This document shows positions 33,890 to 43,713 of a DNA stretch of 63,433 nt, one piece after another. Position numbers and translations under genes: made by a program. The notes under the pieces are model-generated. The model had not been told where the DNA came from. It saw only the letters and a list, made by a program, of their open reading frames with translations, and made no database searches. This stretch comes from a virus, in IMG/VR virus record IMGVR_UViG_3300044609_000580, positions 1 to 63,433 of that record; one strand, 5' to 3'. The first letter of the stretch is position 1, and every line of letters starts with the position of its first letter.

Positions 33890-35785
33890 TCAGTCTTGCA
33901 CATTAGCAATTGCAGTTATTGTTAATCCTTGTGGAATATTAGCAGCAGCATTGGCGGCACTTGTATCATCCAGCGCCAACACAGTGTTTCTTGCAGCAAA
34001 TGGAAAGACTGGTCCCGTCGACAGTGCAGTTGTAGAAATAAATCCTGAAGTCAAAATATCGGGAGAGTATCCATAAGGTTCGACATAAAACCTTAATTCG
34101 TTTTCAGTGCCACTTAGTGTATCAATTGCTAACTGTGGAATTGTTACCACGCCGTTGATATAGTCAATAGATCCAACATCTGACAGTATTATGGCATCAT
34201 CAGAAACCCGTCTCATTACTAGTGATCCAAGTTCTTCCCTCGTACCCACATTTCCGTCAGTTATATAAACTTCGTACGGCGCTCCAGTAATTGTTGTTGT
34301 AAAGTTTGTTGTTCTGAACGCTCCATTTTCAAGTTCGAAATTGAAATATACTTCATATTGCTCAGCGACACCAATGATCACAGGAAGTCTTCTGTGCACA
34401 CTAAGTTGTATGTTATTGGAATAGATTGACTTTGTTGTGCTCGTCACCGCAGAACTCAACTTAGAATAATAAAAATTCTTTTGGAGTTTATTCAAGTTAC
34501 TAGAAAAGAAATTATTTACGACCGTTCTAATTTCCGATTCGATTCTCGATGAGGTCAACGTAGTTATATTCTTATCGTAATTTGCAGTGATGTTCAATCC
34601 AATATACGTTGTTATTGGATCAACATATTCTGGTTGGATTGAAACCACGCTTCTCGGACGAATAATATCTCTACTAATAATATCTTTATCTGCTTGTGAT
34701 ACAATAGATCCTGGTTGAGGTTGAATTGAAATAAACACTTTACCATAAATTGGCGGAATATTTTCTTCACCACCCCAAACTGTTAGTGAATTGATATTAC
34801 TAAATCTGGATTTAATAAGTGCTTCGTAATCATTAGAGGTGACAGCACGATTTTTAGTTGCATTAAACTTTGGCGCATTAAAACGAACGCTGTCAATTGA
34901 TTGCTTTTCCTGTCCGCCAGTTGATGAATTGATGGGATAGATGTTCTTTATTTCCCCCGATCCAGTAAAATTACCAGATGCAGTGAATGAAGAAATATTG
35001 TTTGCCGATAAACCATTAGTTACGATGTAGTCAATGTTAACAATATTACCAACCGCAAGTGATGCGCCAATAATATCGTCTCCGAATCTTACTTCATATA
35101 GACCAGCTGGACCTTCTTCAACAAAGAACCCTCTAGTTGTTGAAGTGACATCAAGAATCTCATCATAAAAATTCCAAGAACTTGTAGTGATGTTTGTTGA
35201 AGATTCTTGCACTCTGACGCGAATAGTTGTTGTGTCAATATTCTGATTAGGAAGAACGAATGGTCCAGATTTATTAGAAAGATCAACTACGAATCTATTG
35301 GAAACTCTCTTTCCTTCAATCAGATCCATAGTATAACTAAACCCTGTTTGCCCCGTTTCCAGAGTTACCAATCCTGAATAATAATCTTCTCTTGGATAAA
35401 ACGTATATGTTTTATTTCCAATTTTTGCGGTAAATGGTGAGTCCCTTGAAATAGTCAACCCTGTATTGGTGTAAGAATCTGGTGGATCTATTTCAAATGT
35501 TACGTTTGCAACTGCTGCTCTTCTAGAGGTTGGAGTATAACCAAGAGTCTTTGCAATAGATACAACTGAATTTCGTTTGACTGCACTATCAAGAAACATT
35601 TCGTTTGCAAGAAAGTGTGCAAGAGTTCCGTTATAGTGAGTGTTATATGCGAGAATGTCTACAAGAACAGAAAGACCTGATGCCTCGAAGTTGTAGTCTG
35701 CAAATTCTTCTTGCGAAGAAAGAAAGGTTTTTAGATTTTGTTTAATCGTTTCAAAATCTAATTCTGTTACTTCTAATTGCGCCAT
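33890..35785 (-). CDS. 6: Baseplate wedge protein gp6
   Basis: A 631-aa protein, close to T4 gp6 (660 aa). LDFETIKQNLKTFLSSQEEF, DYNFEASGLSVLVDILAYNT, HYNGTLAHFLANEMFLDSA and AKTLGYTPTSRRAA are the classic gp6/gpJ-type baseplate wedge signature. The C-terminal part has KNRAVTSNDYEALIKSRFSN and VFISIQPQPGS, conserved in gp6. It forms the ring that clamps baseplate wedges together. Its start overlaps the gp25 stop by one base. Confidence 0.95.
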   Translation of the reverse strand: MAQLEVTELDFETIKQNLKTFLSSQEEFADYNFEASGLSVLVDILAYNTHYNGTLAHFLANEMFLDSAVKRNSVVSIAKTLGYTPTSRRAAVANVTFEIDPPDSYTNTGLTISRDSPFTAKIGNKTYTFYPREDYYSGLVTLETGQTGFSYTMDLIEGKRVSNRFVVDLSNKSGPFVLPNQNIDTTTIRVRVQESSTNITTSSWNFYDEILDVTSTTRGFFVEEGPAGLYEVRFGDDIIGASLAVGNIVNIDYIVTNGLSANNISSFTASGNFTGSGEIKNIYPINSSTGGQEKQSIDSVRFNAPKFNATKNRAVTSNDYEALIKSRFSNINSLTVWGGEENIPPIYGKVFISIQPQPGSIVSQADKDIISRDIIRPRSVVSIQPEYVDPITTYIGLNITANYDKNITTLTSSRIESEIRTVVNNFFSSNLNKLQKNFYYSKLSSAVTSTTKSIYSNNIQLSVHRRLPVIIGVAEQYEVYFNFELENGAFRTTNFTTTITGAPYEVYITDGNVGTREELGSLVMRRVSDDAIILSDVGSIDYINGVVTIPQLAIDTLSGTENELRFYVEPYGYSPDILTSGFISTTALSTGPVFPFAARNTVLALDDTSAANAAANIPQGLTITAIANVQD

Positions 35786-36183
35786 TATCGAGTTCTCTTT
35801 AATATTGTTGAAAATGTCACTGGGTCTCTAACACCCACCACATAGAAATATATTGATACTCTGAATGAGTTTTCATCATATAAAGGAACCACAGTAACTT
35901 CTTGTGCTCTCACTCGAGGTTCATACTGACTGATCAGCAATTCTAGTCTGAGTTTTAAAGAATTGGCAGATGGTACATCTATATTCTCAAACAACATACC
36001 ATAAACAGGAGAACCCAATTTTGGTTGAAACGGTCGTTCATAAAAATTTGTCAGGATCAAAGTTTTTAATGCCTGTTTGACAGCATCAACATCATACTTC
36101 TTGGAAACGTCACCCGTATTTGGATGCGCCAAAAAGTTTAGGTCAATATCCGAATAGATTCTGTTTATTGCTTTCGTGGTCAT
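35785..36183 (-). CDS. 25: Baseplate wedge protein gp25
   Basis: A 132-aa protein, the same length as T4 gp25. IYSDIDLNFLAHPNTGDVSK, VKQALKTLILTNFYERPFQP, GSPVYGMLFEN and the E-P-R-V segment match the gp25/GPW family, whose EPR motif docks sheath subunits. It is a core wedge protein between gp6 and gp53 and nucleates sheath assembly. A TATAAATA box ends only 5 bp before the ATG, so any transcript from it would be essentially leaderless. Confidence 0.95.
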   Translation of the reverse strand: MTTKAINRIYSDIDLNFLAHPNTGDVSKKYDVDAVKQALKTLILTNFYERPFQPKLGSPVYGMLFENIDVPSANSLKLRLELLISQYEPRVRAQEVTVVPLYDENSFRVSIYFYVVGVRDPVTFSTILKRTR

Positions 36184-36188
36184 AATTC

Positions 36189-36196
36189 TATTTATA
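36189..36196 (-). promoter_or_regulatory. TATAAATA box immediately upstream of gp25
   Basis: A perfect late box on the minus strand with only 5 nt before the gp25 ATG. T4 late transcripts start about 5-7 nt after the box, so this would give a leaderless mRNA. Either that is the case or the match is fortuitous. Confidence 0.45.
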
Positions 36197-36207
36197 ATGT
36201 TTTTTGA

Positions 36208-39200
36208 TCATGTCATAACAAACCCAGTCATAGAGGCACTTAACCCTTTATTTACTCTTTTGGGTTTGCTGCTGTTACTTCCCACCATGCTAAACTTTTG
36301 CCCTCTTACTGCACCTTGTTGATTGACAACTCCAACGTGAACCCAATAATTAGGCTGCCCACCGTTTTCAAATATGATTTGGTCCATTCCTGGGCAGTTT
36401 CGCGCAATCCATTCTGCTAATTGCATATGCGCTCGACCATCAGCCTTTTTACCTGGAATTCTAAGATCTACTGCTGCTCCAATCGGATGCGCAGAAGTAT
36501 TGCCGCTGTATTGTCTATATCCTGAATTTATGATGAGACCAGGAAATTGTTTTCTAGCAGGTTCAACAACGTTGACCAAAATGCATCTCATATTTGCCAG
36601 AATGTCAACAGTTCCCCACCTACCAAATGGAACAATGCTGCTAGATTTGGATTCCACTGTTTGCATAAACTCTTTTAATGTATAGTTTGGCGACAACTTA
36701 AACGACATGTCAGGACGTTTCGGATTCATTGCTGGAATTGCAGGCAACCCACTATTCGCGCCTCCACATGCAGCAGGAGGTTTAGATTGGAATGGACCTG
36801 CGGCCTCGGAACCACCAGATGAATTTGACGGATCTACTCCATTTTCGGTCGAACCATCCGTTGATTGATTACCTTCTCCTTGAGCACAATCAGCAGAACT
36901 GTGGTCACTGTTTGTACCTTCTGAATCAAGTTCACCACCGTCTGTTGCGACGTTCGAGTCACCCCCTCCGCCTCCACCGCGATTACTTGTATTACTAGCA
37001 CCTACTCCTGCAGAACTTGCTGGTGCAGATCCCTTTGATACAGAAACTGGAAGTTCGAGAGGAACTGGTTTCGAGAGTGGAGCAACCGATGCACAATCTG
37101 CCTCAACAGCAGAAGTGGCGGAAGCAGGAGCAGTTACAGAAGCAGATGTCGGACCAGATATAGGAAGATCGTGAGTGCTTCCGCCATTGGTACCAGTATC
37201 AGTTCCAGTTGCTCGAAGATTTGTGCTACCAGCATTCAGCGTGGAGACATTTGCAGTTGTAACATCAAGAGTTGGTGTATCAATAGGTGAAGACGCAACA
37301 AGAGGTGCCTTAAGATTGATATTTCCTGCACCTTCAACATTAACAGCAGCGCCAGATTTGTTATTGAATGCTCCCACAGATTCTTGGTTCATAACAGCAG
37401 CAGTCAACATATTCATGTCGCCTGCAGATTTTGCCTTGAAGACACCGTCTGTGCAGAAATTCATATCACCAGTGGATGTCGTATAACTTATACCTGAAAT
37501 TTTGACATTAGAATTTGCCTTTGAGGTCATGTTATATCCACCAGTTGTTGTAATATTATAAGTACCAACAACTTCTTGCGTTAGTTTACCTTTGCTCCTC
37601 ATCTCAATATCACCGACATTGTCGAGAGAGAAAATACCTTGGTTGCGAACAAATATGCCCTTACCTGCTGAAACAGCGATATGTCCACCAACGTTCAAAT
37701 CTAAGTCATTATGGACATCAATTGATGCTTTACCGTGCATAGTAAGATTTGTGTCGCCTGCAATATAGACATTGCATGCTCCAGCAAGATGCACGTTTGC
37801 AGAACCTTCGATAAGAATATAACCATCATTGTCGTAGATAGTATATCCATCTCCTACAATCTTTGTAACTTTCGTCCCGTCTGGTCCAATCTCATCGAAT
37901 GTTCCAGATCTATGCGCAAAGTTTAAACGCTCGGCGCCAGGAGTATCGTCGATTTCTAATGCGTGCCCAGATTCTCCACCAAATACTTTATTGTATGGGT
38001 ATTGCGCTGCGTACGGTGATTCAGGTTGTGACCAAGTTGTTCCGTTTCTTCCCGCAGTTTTTACTTCACGTTTTCTAGATGCATTTCTTGCAGCAGGAGA
38101 AGCACCTGGAGAGGTTGATTTTCTATCACCTGCAGGGGATCTTGGATCAGCATTTATACTCGGAGAGTTAATCCCAACTGCTAATGTATTTGTGTCAGGT
38201 TTATTTACGCTTTCTTTTTTTGGATACTGATTGTTTGGATCTTGGAATCCTTTAGATGGATCTGATGGTATCACATCCGAATTAGATGGTTGATTTGTAG
38301 CATTAAAAGTCGCTTCACTGTTTCTACCAGCAGCAATTGCAGGAGATCCTTTATCTGGATCGCGAACTTGATCAAGATCTTCGCCTGCTTTTGGTGGCGA
38401 TACATTGGCAGCAGGTGCAACAGGAACAACCGTCTTTTCAGTTGTCAGCGTTCCATCCGCTGTTGTGGTTGTTGTAACAACTGTTTTGCTTCCATCTTCA
38501 TACACTGTGGTAACAGTGGTTGAAGATGTACCATCAGCATTCGAAGTTTCTTGTGCTTCTGTTGATGGTATATTTTTTTGATTTTCTAGTGGTTCGGTAA
38601 CTACTAAGAAATTATTATTAATATCATTTTTCAGTGCTTCTAATGCTTCTGCTTCAGTTGCGCCTTGCTGTTGTGTAGAATACGCTTCTTTGACGGATTC
38701 AATATCCTTTTTATATCCACTGGCACCAGTAAAGTAATTAATAATTTGAGTGTATGTTAATGCAACCTTGGGATCGGTTATACTAACTTTTAATGCTGCA
38801 AGGTCATCTACTAAGTTGCTGATTGTTGTGCTCGAAAGATAACCATCTGTGTTTGTAACAGTAATAGACTTTATATTTAATCCATTAATTTTGACTGTAA
38901 CAGATCCAGTGTTTCCACTCCAATATAAATTGATGGATCCAACCGATTTTATGACTTCTAATGGATTCTCTAATTTAGTTTTAGAAGATGCTTTAGAAAG
39001 TTGTCTGTCGAGTTGATCAATCAGAGAAGTTTTTAAAGAATTTCTATCTGATTCTGCCCCAGAACAAACAAGTTTGTTGGTCCCAACTAATACACCTCTG
39101 GCACTAAAGGTCGTCCCTTCAAGGAGATAGTCAATTTTATATCCAGTACCGCTCGAGGAAGCAGAAGATGCCTTGGGTTTTTCTGGTGGTGCAGCAGTTG

Positions 39201-40224
39201 CCACTTGCTCTGGTGAAGCAGCAGGTGGTGGTGTGTCGCTCTTCTGTGGAACTGCGTTTGGAGTTCCGTTATCTGTTGTTGTGCTCGCAGGAGCAGAGGC
39301 AGTTTCTGGGGTTGGAGTTTCTGATGTTGCTTCACTTGAAACGTTTGTTACTGCTGTAACATCTGGACTCTTTACTGGTTCAGGTTCTGGGAACGGTTTC
39401 TTCTCGTTTGCCGTTGCAGCAATCGCATTATAACCAATAGAATACCAATACTTTGATGAAATTCCATCAGTATTAATCTTTTCTCTGCCTGCTGCTAGAC
39501 TGGTCGCAGCATCATAACTTTCACACAATGCAACTGTTAAGAGACCTGCTAATGACCGAACAGATTCTCTTCTCTTTTCTTCATCTTCCTCGTAGATCAA
39601 ATCGTCTTCATCAAGAATTCTTGCTGTGAGGAAAAGTTTGTATGCGAATTCTAGATAATTATACGCCCAAGTATTCTGATCAACAATTGAATTTCGAACG
39701 AAATTGCTAATCGGATTACTGACGTTATGGTGTCTGATATAACTCGGAGGTTCATTGTTCAGAAGATAATACTGAACATTATTTCTTTCCTCAGTTCTTG
39801 GAGCAGCAAAATCTAATTCTGTATCATTTTTCTTTATTGATTCATCTGCATACGAAGATCTTCTCTCAGATTCATATGGACCATCACCGTGAAGTTTGAG
39901 TCCGCCCTGTGCCCAAGCAATGACTTCTTTGTCAATATATGCAGAATCTACAAGTTGCTGAATTGTTAAGCGATACGCACCGTATCTACCACGAGAATCC
40001 ACTTTATTTGGTAGTGGTTTGCTGCCTGGAACTGGATAGATTTTATCTAACGCGATCGCAGACTCTGTTAGAATTTGGGCAATCTCTTTCCTAGAAAGTG
40101 GACCGATTTGTTTTCTTACAATAAGATAATTGTATTCGGACTTCGGATTAGTCTCACTCGCAAGTTCTTTACCAATTTTGGTAATTGCTTGTTCAATATC
40201 TTGTTCAGTAACTAGATATGCCAT
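36208..40224 (-). CDS. Hub spike protein: gp5-type beta-helix with C-terminal M15 peptidase (1338 aa)
   Basis: A 1338-aa protein. Residues 1-270 are a helical domain of unknown function. Residues about 270-720 are low-complexity Pro/Thr/Ser linkers around a small domain. Residues about 755-990 are a spike-like beta-helix region (HALEIDDTPGAERLNFAHRS, IYDNDGYILIEGSANVHLAG), as in the gp5 C-terminal needle. Residues about 1165-1320 are a peptidase M15/VanY-like domain, with zinc ligands His1246 and Asp1253 in SAHPIGAAVDLRI and His1296 in YWVHVG. It probably punctures the envelope and cuts peptidoglycan cross-links. It lies next to the OB-fold/lysozyme gene that supplies the other gp5 parts. Confidence 0.82.
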   Translation of the reverse strand: MAYLVTEQDIEQAITKIGKELASETNPKSEYNYLIVRKQIGPLSRKEIAQILTESAIALDKIYPVPGSKPLPNKVDSRGRYGAYRLTIQQLVDSAYIDKEVIAWAQGGLKLHGDGPYESERRSSYADESIKKNDTELDFAAPRTEERNNVQYYLLNNEPPSYIRHHNVSNPISNFVRNSIVDQNTWAYNYLEFAYKLFLTARILDEDDLIYEEDEEKRRESVRSLAGLLTVALCESYDAATSLAAGREKINTDGISSKYWYSIGYNAIAATANEKKPFPEPEPVKSPDVTAVTNVSSEATSETPTPETASAPASTTTDNGTPNAVPQKSDTPPPAASPEQVATAAPPEKPKASSASSSGTGYKIDYLLEGTTFSARGVLVGTNKLVCSGAESDRNSLKTSLIDQLDRQLSKASSKTKLENPLEVIKSVGSINLYWSGNTGSVTVKINGLNIKSITVTNTDGYLSSTTISNLVDDLAALKVSITDPKVALTYTQIINYFTGASGYKKDIESVKEAYSTQQQGATEAEALEALKNDINNNFLVVTEPLENQKNIPSTEAQETSNADGTSSTTVTTVYEDGSKTVVTTTTTADGTLTTEKTVVPVAPAANVSPPKAGEDLDQVRDPDKGSPAIAAGRNSEATFNATNQPSNSDVIPSDPSKGFQDPNNQYPKKESVNKPDTNTLAVGINSPSINADPRSPAGDRKSTSPGASPAARNASRKREVKTAGRNGTTWSQPESPYAAQYPYNKVFGGESGHALEIDDTPGAERLNFAHRSGTFDEIGPDGTKVTKIVGDGYTIYDNDGYILIEGSANVHLAGACNVYIAGDTNLTMHGKASIDVHNDLDLNVGGHIAVSAGKGIFVRNQGIFSLDNVGDIEMRSKGKLTQEVVGTYNITTTGGYNMTSKANSNVKISGISYTTSTGDMNFCTDGVFKAKSAGDMNMLTAAVMNQESVGAFNNKSGAAVNVEGAGNINLKAPLVASSPIDTPTLDVTTANVSTLNAGSTNLRATGTDTGTNGGSTHDLPISGPTSASVTAPASATSAVEADCASVAPLSKPVPLELPVSVSKGSAPASSAGVGASNTSNRGGGGGGDSNVATDGGELDSEGTNSDHSSADCAQGEGNQSTDGSTENGVDPSNSSGGSEAAGPFQSKPPAACGGANSGLPAIPAMNPKRPDMSFKLSPNYTLKEFMQTVESKSSSIVPFGRWGTVDILANMRCILVNVVEPARKQFPGLIINSGYRQYSGNTSAHPIGAAVDLRIPGKKADGRAHMQLAEWIARNCPGMDQIIFENGGQPNYWVHVGVVNQQGAVRGQKFSMVGSNSSKPKRVNKGLSASMTGFVMT

Positions 40225-40226
40225 TT

Positions 40227-41186
40227 TTATGCCCCGTATTTCTTTTTATATTTTTCAAATGCTTCTTTTCGTTTGGACAGTCCATTGTCTCCGCCGTTAA
40301 CAGACAATGTAACTTTGGCACAATCATGCCATTTATTACCCTTATCAATTCTATGCGCGATACCTCCAGCATATGCACCTTTAGGTAACTTACCATAAGC
40401 AGTAAACCAATAGAGAACGACTTTCCCTCCCAATTCTTTTGGTGCAACTAAATCTGGATTATCTACATACTTGTTACCAACGCCCATGAATGCACCAAAT
40501 CCCGCATAGTTAGCTCTTCCAGTCAACTGTATATAACCCCTACCCTTATACTTTTGACCATCTCCAGGTTGCGTGTTACCAAGATCCTTGCGACCCTCGT
40601 ATTGCTGTCCTGCATTTTTCCCAATTTCGGTAAACCATTTAAACCCACCAGTTTCGACATAACATTGTGCCATGATTGCTGCCTTTGCAGTCATGCTCCA
40701 ATTTTTGAAGTTACCTTTATTCGCTTCCAGTAAGTTCTCCAGATATTCTTCAGCGTCTTTGGCATTACCAGCAGGTTCTTGAATATCTCCTGGACTTGAT
40801 GTTGCACTATCACCAGATTGTCCAGATCCATCACCTGTTCCACCATCATCACATCCAGTTCCGCGAAGACCTCCAGGAATTGCACCGACGGTTCCAAAGA
40901 ACATGGGATGCTGCCCATCTTCACCATCAGCGAAGAAACCTACGCACCAAGATCCTTCAACTGCACCAGTTGGAGACCAACCAACACCAGAAGTTCCTGC
41001 TGAATTGGCAGGCATAACTGGAATCGCCCAAGGTAAATCCTCGGAAGGTAGTTCTTCTTTGTCATCTGTATGATATCCAAGAATTCTTATTTTACACCGA
41101 CCGAGTCGAAGCGGATCGTCACGATCTTCGACTACGCCGAACCACCAATAAAAATTTGCATTGTTGTTAGAAGTAAAATTGTCCAT
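40227..41186 (-). CDS. 5: gp5-type OB-fold fused to a GH19-like lysozyme (319 aa)
   Basis: A 319-aa protein. Residues about 10-105 are the gp5 OB-fold (WWFGVVEDRDDPLRLGRCKI, LPWAIPVMPANSA, EGSWCVGFFADGEDGQHPMF), which sits on the gp27 trimer. A Gly/Ser linker follows, then a GH19/chitinase-like lysozyme (about 145-319). The catalytic Glu178 is in AQCYVETGGFKW, and YKGRGYIQLTGRANY is the substrate-cleft signature. T4 gp5 instead carries a T4-type lysozyme plus a beta-helix. The enzyme would hydrolyse peptidoglycan glycan strands during infection. Confidence 0.85.
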   Translation of the reverse strand: MDNFTSNNNANFYWWFGVVEDRDDPLRLGRCKIRILGYHTDDKEELPSEDLPWAIPVMPANSAGTSGVGWSPTGAVEGSWCVGFFADGEDGQHPMFFGTVGAIPGGLRGTGCDDGGTGDGSGQSGDSATSSPGDIQEPAGNAKDAEEYLENLLEANKGNFKNWSMTAKAAIMAQCYVETGGFKWFTEIGKNAGQQYEGRKDLGNTQPGDGQKYKGRGYIQLTGRANYAGFGAFMGVGNKYVDNPDLVAPKELGGKVVLYWFTAYGKLPKGAYAGGIAHRIDKGNKWHDCAKVTLSVNGGDNGLSKRKEAFEKYKKKYGA

Positions 41187-41188
41187 AA

Positions 41189-43204
41189 TTAACTCGCCAC
41201 TATTTGATTAACACGTTTCAAGACTGCAGGATAACTCTTAGGATGAAGTCCATCGCCGCTCGGGAATTCTTTTAAATCGACTGTCTTATCACCATATTTA
41301 GATGCAACACTTTGAATCTTTTGTGCCAAGGTTCTATCATATGGAAGAATCCAAACAACTTTCTTAGATTGTGCCTTGATTGACTCTCTCAACGCTGTTG
41401 CATTATCTGTGGTTTTAGCATTCGGGTAACCCTTATCATTTGATCCCATTGAGATAACAGTATAATCAGAACCACCCTTTGAAGAATAATTCTGTTTAAT
41501 CTTATCCGTATTCCACCCAACAGTTGCGTTTGTTGTTGCATCTTTTGCAGATCCACCAAGTCCAACTGCAATACTGTCACCAATAAACGATCCCTTACCA
41601 ACTGGTTTGTTGGTAGGAGGTGTAGCATTGGGATCTTGGGTGTTTGTTGGGGATGAAGTTTGAGGTTTCGATCCTGCGTCTTCTCCTGTTGTTTCCGTTT
41701 CGGTAATATCGAGAAGCGCATTCGCATAAGAATCTTTTGAAAGTTCCAAAATCATATTATGGTGGAAAGGAGTAATATGATGGTGAATTGCTGTTATCAT
41801 AAAGAATCCGCTGACAAGAGGATCCCACAATACTCTGGATGTTTCTGCCGTGTCTTCAGACTTAGGAGTTACGGATGGATAAAAAAATCTCACAATTTTT
41901 CCTGCCTCACAATCTGTTCTACCAGGAACGTCAATTGAAATTTTCATAGTTGACATGTCCATTAACGCACTATTTCTCTGCCCAATAAAATCTTCAGGAG
42001 CAAGATCGACTGAAGTTTGAGTGCTATCCAACACTCCAGGATTAACAGTTGCTAGAAAATTCTTGGTGTTATATGACCGCATCACATTGATCGGGAACAG
42101 CGAATGATACTTCTTAGTCTCGTCTTCAATATATTTATTTTCTTTACCTGGAGCATATTTGTATGTTTCTAAGTGCTTATACTCATCGAATTGAAACCCA
42201 TGATCATAAACCCAATGTTTGTGTTCTTTTTTGATTAAATCAAAAGTATATACGCTGTTCACAAAATGTCCCAAATCTTGGGATTTAAGAACATCTAATT
42301 GTGACAAGAATTTCATATCCTTGACTGTAGCGTATCCTTGACTCAGTGAATTTGATTGCCTTGTATCATTCAATTGTGTGTTATAGATAAAATCGGAATA
42401 AATCAAATTATTTGTCATTTGCACGTCAATCAATGCTTCGATCGATGCGAAATAAAATGCCTTAGTTGTTTCGTAGAACAAGAAAGTCGGCGAGTCGTGC
42501 TTCGAACCAAGCGATCGTTTAGCCAACCAATTTAGAATTTTCATTGGACTCCACATTGGCGAAACAAATGCAATGCGAGAAGTGTGGGGAGTGTCTGAAA
42601 TAAATAGTGGGGTATACTTTTTATTTGTATCTTCGCTAGTTGTATTAGGGTTTTCAGATTTATCGCCTTCTGGCGAATCCATAGAAGTCTTCGAACTAAA
42701 AATTCTGGGAATCTGAAAAAATTCTTCATAAACTTGCAGGGCGATTTCATCTGTCGACCCTTCGAATTTTCTAGATACTTTGGCAACATTGTCTAATGAT
42801 GCTTCCATCGAACAAAAATGTATCGTATAGAATTGTTCTCTGTCTGCATTTAGTTGGCGATTTTTAATCGCGTAAACAGAAAACGATTTTTGAATCTTGT
42901 TTATTGCATCTTTAGCATCTGGTTCTGCGAATCCAGGAGTTACGATATCTAGAGTTACGACTTCATCACCGACTAATGGTAATTGCCCAATAAGATTCAA
43001 GGAATCTCTTATGACAATATTTCCAGTAAGAGAAGGCGAAAACATATCTTCAAAAACGTTAATCTCCACAACGAACGGTTTTAAGTCAAGTGTTTCGTTC
43101 GACAAAGTTGTCATTTCAACTTTGTGTATTAAGACATCTCCTGGACGAACGAGGTCTTTTAGATCTCTTGGTTTATTATCTTTAGGTGTAGTTGTTTCAG
43201 TCAT
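41189..43204 (-). CDS. 27: Baseplate hub gp27 fused to a C-terminal SGNH hydrolase (671 aa)
   Basis: A 671-aa protein. The N-terminal ~520 residues are gp27-like: VVEINVFEDMFSPSLTGNIV, INLIGQLPLVGDEVVTLD, the EQFYTIHFCS strand and PMKILNWLAKRS match hub proteins that form the trimeric base for gp5. After a Thr/Pro linker, residues about 538-671 are an SGNH/GDSL hydrolase: block I FIGDSIAVG (Ser544), VISMGSNDKG (block III, Asn about 589) and SGDGLHPKSY (Asp651, His654). T4 gp27 (391 aa) lacks this. The extra domain probably deacetylates or de-esterifies envelope polysaccharide. Confidence 0.82.
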   Translation of the reverse strand: MTETTTPKDNKPRDLKDLVRPGDVLIHKVEMTTLSNETLDLKPFVVEINVFEDMFSPSLTGNIVIRDSLNLIGQLPLVGDEVVTLDIVTPGFAEPDAKDAINKIQKSFSVYAIKNRQLNADREQFYTIHFCSMEASLDNVAKVSRKFEGSTDEIALQVYEEFFQIPRIFSSKTSMDSPEGDKSENPNTTSEDTNKKYTPLFISDTPHTSRIAFVSPMWSPMKILNWLAKRSLGSKHDSPTFLFYETTKAFYFASIEALIDVQMTNNLIYSDFIYNTQLNDTRQSNSLSQGYATVKDMKFLSQLDVLKSQDLGHFVNSVYTFDLIKKEHKHWVYDHGFQFDEYKHLETYKYAPGKENKYIEDETKKYHSLFPINVMRSYNTKNFLATVNPGVLDSTQTSVDLAPEDFIGQRNSALMDMSTMKISIDVPGRTDCEAGKIVRFFYPSVTPKSEDTAETSRVLWDPLVSGFFMITAIHHHITPFHHNMILELSKDSYANALLDITETETTGEDAGSKPQTSSPTNTQDPNATPPTNKPVGKGSFIGDSIAVGLGGSAKDATTNATVGWNTDKIKQNYSSKGGSDYTVISMGSNDKGYPNAKTTDNATALRESIKAQSKKVVWILPYDRTLAQKIQSVASKYGDKTVDLKEFPSGDGLHPKSYPAVLKRVNQIVAS

Positions 43205-43206
43205 TT

Positions 43207-43713
43207 TTATCTAACAAGATTTGTGTATGATGATATAAATTCTGCCAAAAATTCAGGTCTAAGAATTTTAATTTCTCTCTTTGCATAATTCAGTTCTTCT
43301 TCATGTTGGAGATTTGTTATTGCCTCAATGACACCATTTGCCAAATCTGCTGCGTCATAATCTACAATTAATTTATCGCCATCTGTAGTTCTGTAATGGT
43401 GTACCTCGTAGATTCCCGTTGGTCCATATTTCTTTTTTGCATATTCAATGAGGTCGGCATCAAACATAGGCCATTCTTTTCTCACATCAACAATCTCATT
43501 CATAACTAGAATGATCCAATGATAGTCTGCTCGTCCATAAAATTTATCTGCAACGTGCTCAGGAGTAAACCCATCAGGAATGGTAACTTCCTGCAGAATA
43601 GCATAGTTGTTGGAGAACATATCAACAGAAACTCTTCTGAAGATGTCAGTTATTGTTTTCGTTTCGCCATTTGGCAAAGTTACTAGCAACGATGGATATA
43701 ATGTAAATAACAT
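43207..43713 (-). CDS. 53: Baseplate wedge protein gp53
   Basis: A 168-aa protein matching the gp53 pattern. MLFTLYPSLL is followed by TDIFRRVSVDMFSNNYAIL, HVADKFYGRADYHWIILVMN (compare T4 E-E-L-A-N-A-I-Y-G-N-P-x-x-Y-W-V-L-L-M-C-N) and KREIKILRPEFLAEFISSY. It joins neighbouring wedges, with a LysM-like fold in T4. T4 gp53 is 196 aa. It lies between gp48 and gp27 with a 1-bp overlap to gp48. Confidence 0.9.
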   Translation of the reverse strand: MLFTLYPSLLVTLPNGETKTITDIFRRVSVDMFSNNYAILQEVTIPDGFTPEHVADKFYGRADYHWIILVMNEIVDVRKEWPMFDADLIEYAKKKYGPTGIYEVHHYRTTDGDKLIVDYDAADLANGVIEAITNLQHEEELNYAKREIKILRPEFLAEFISSYTNLVR

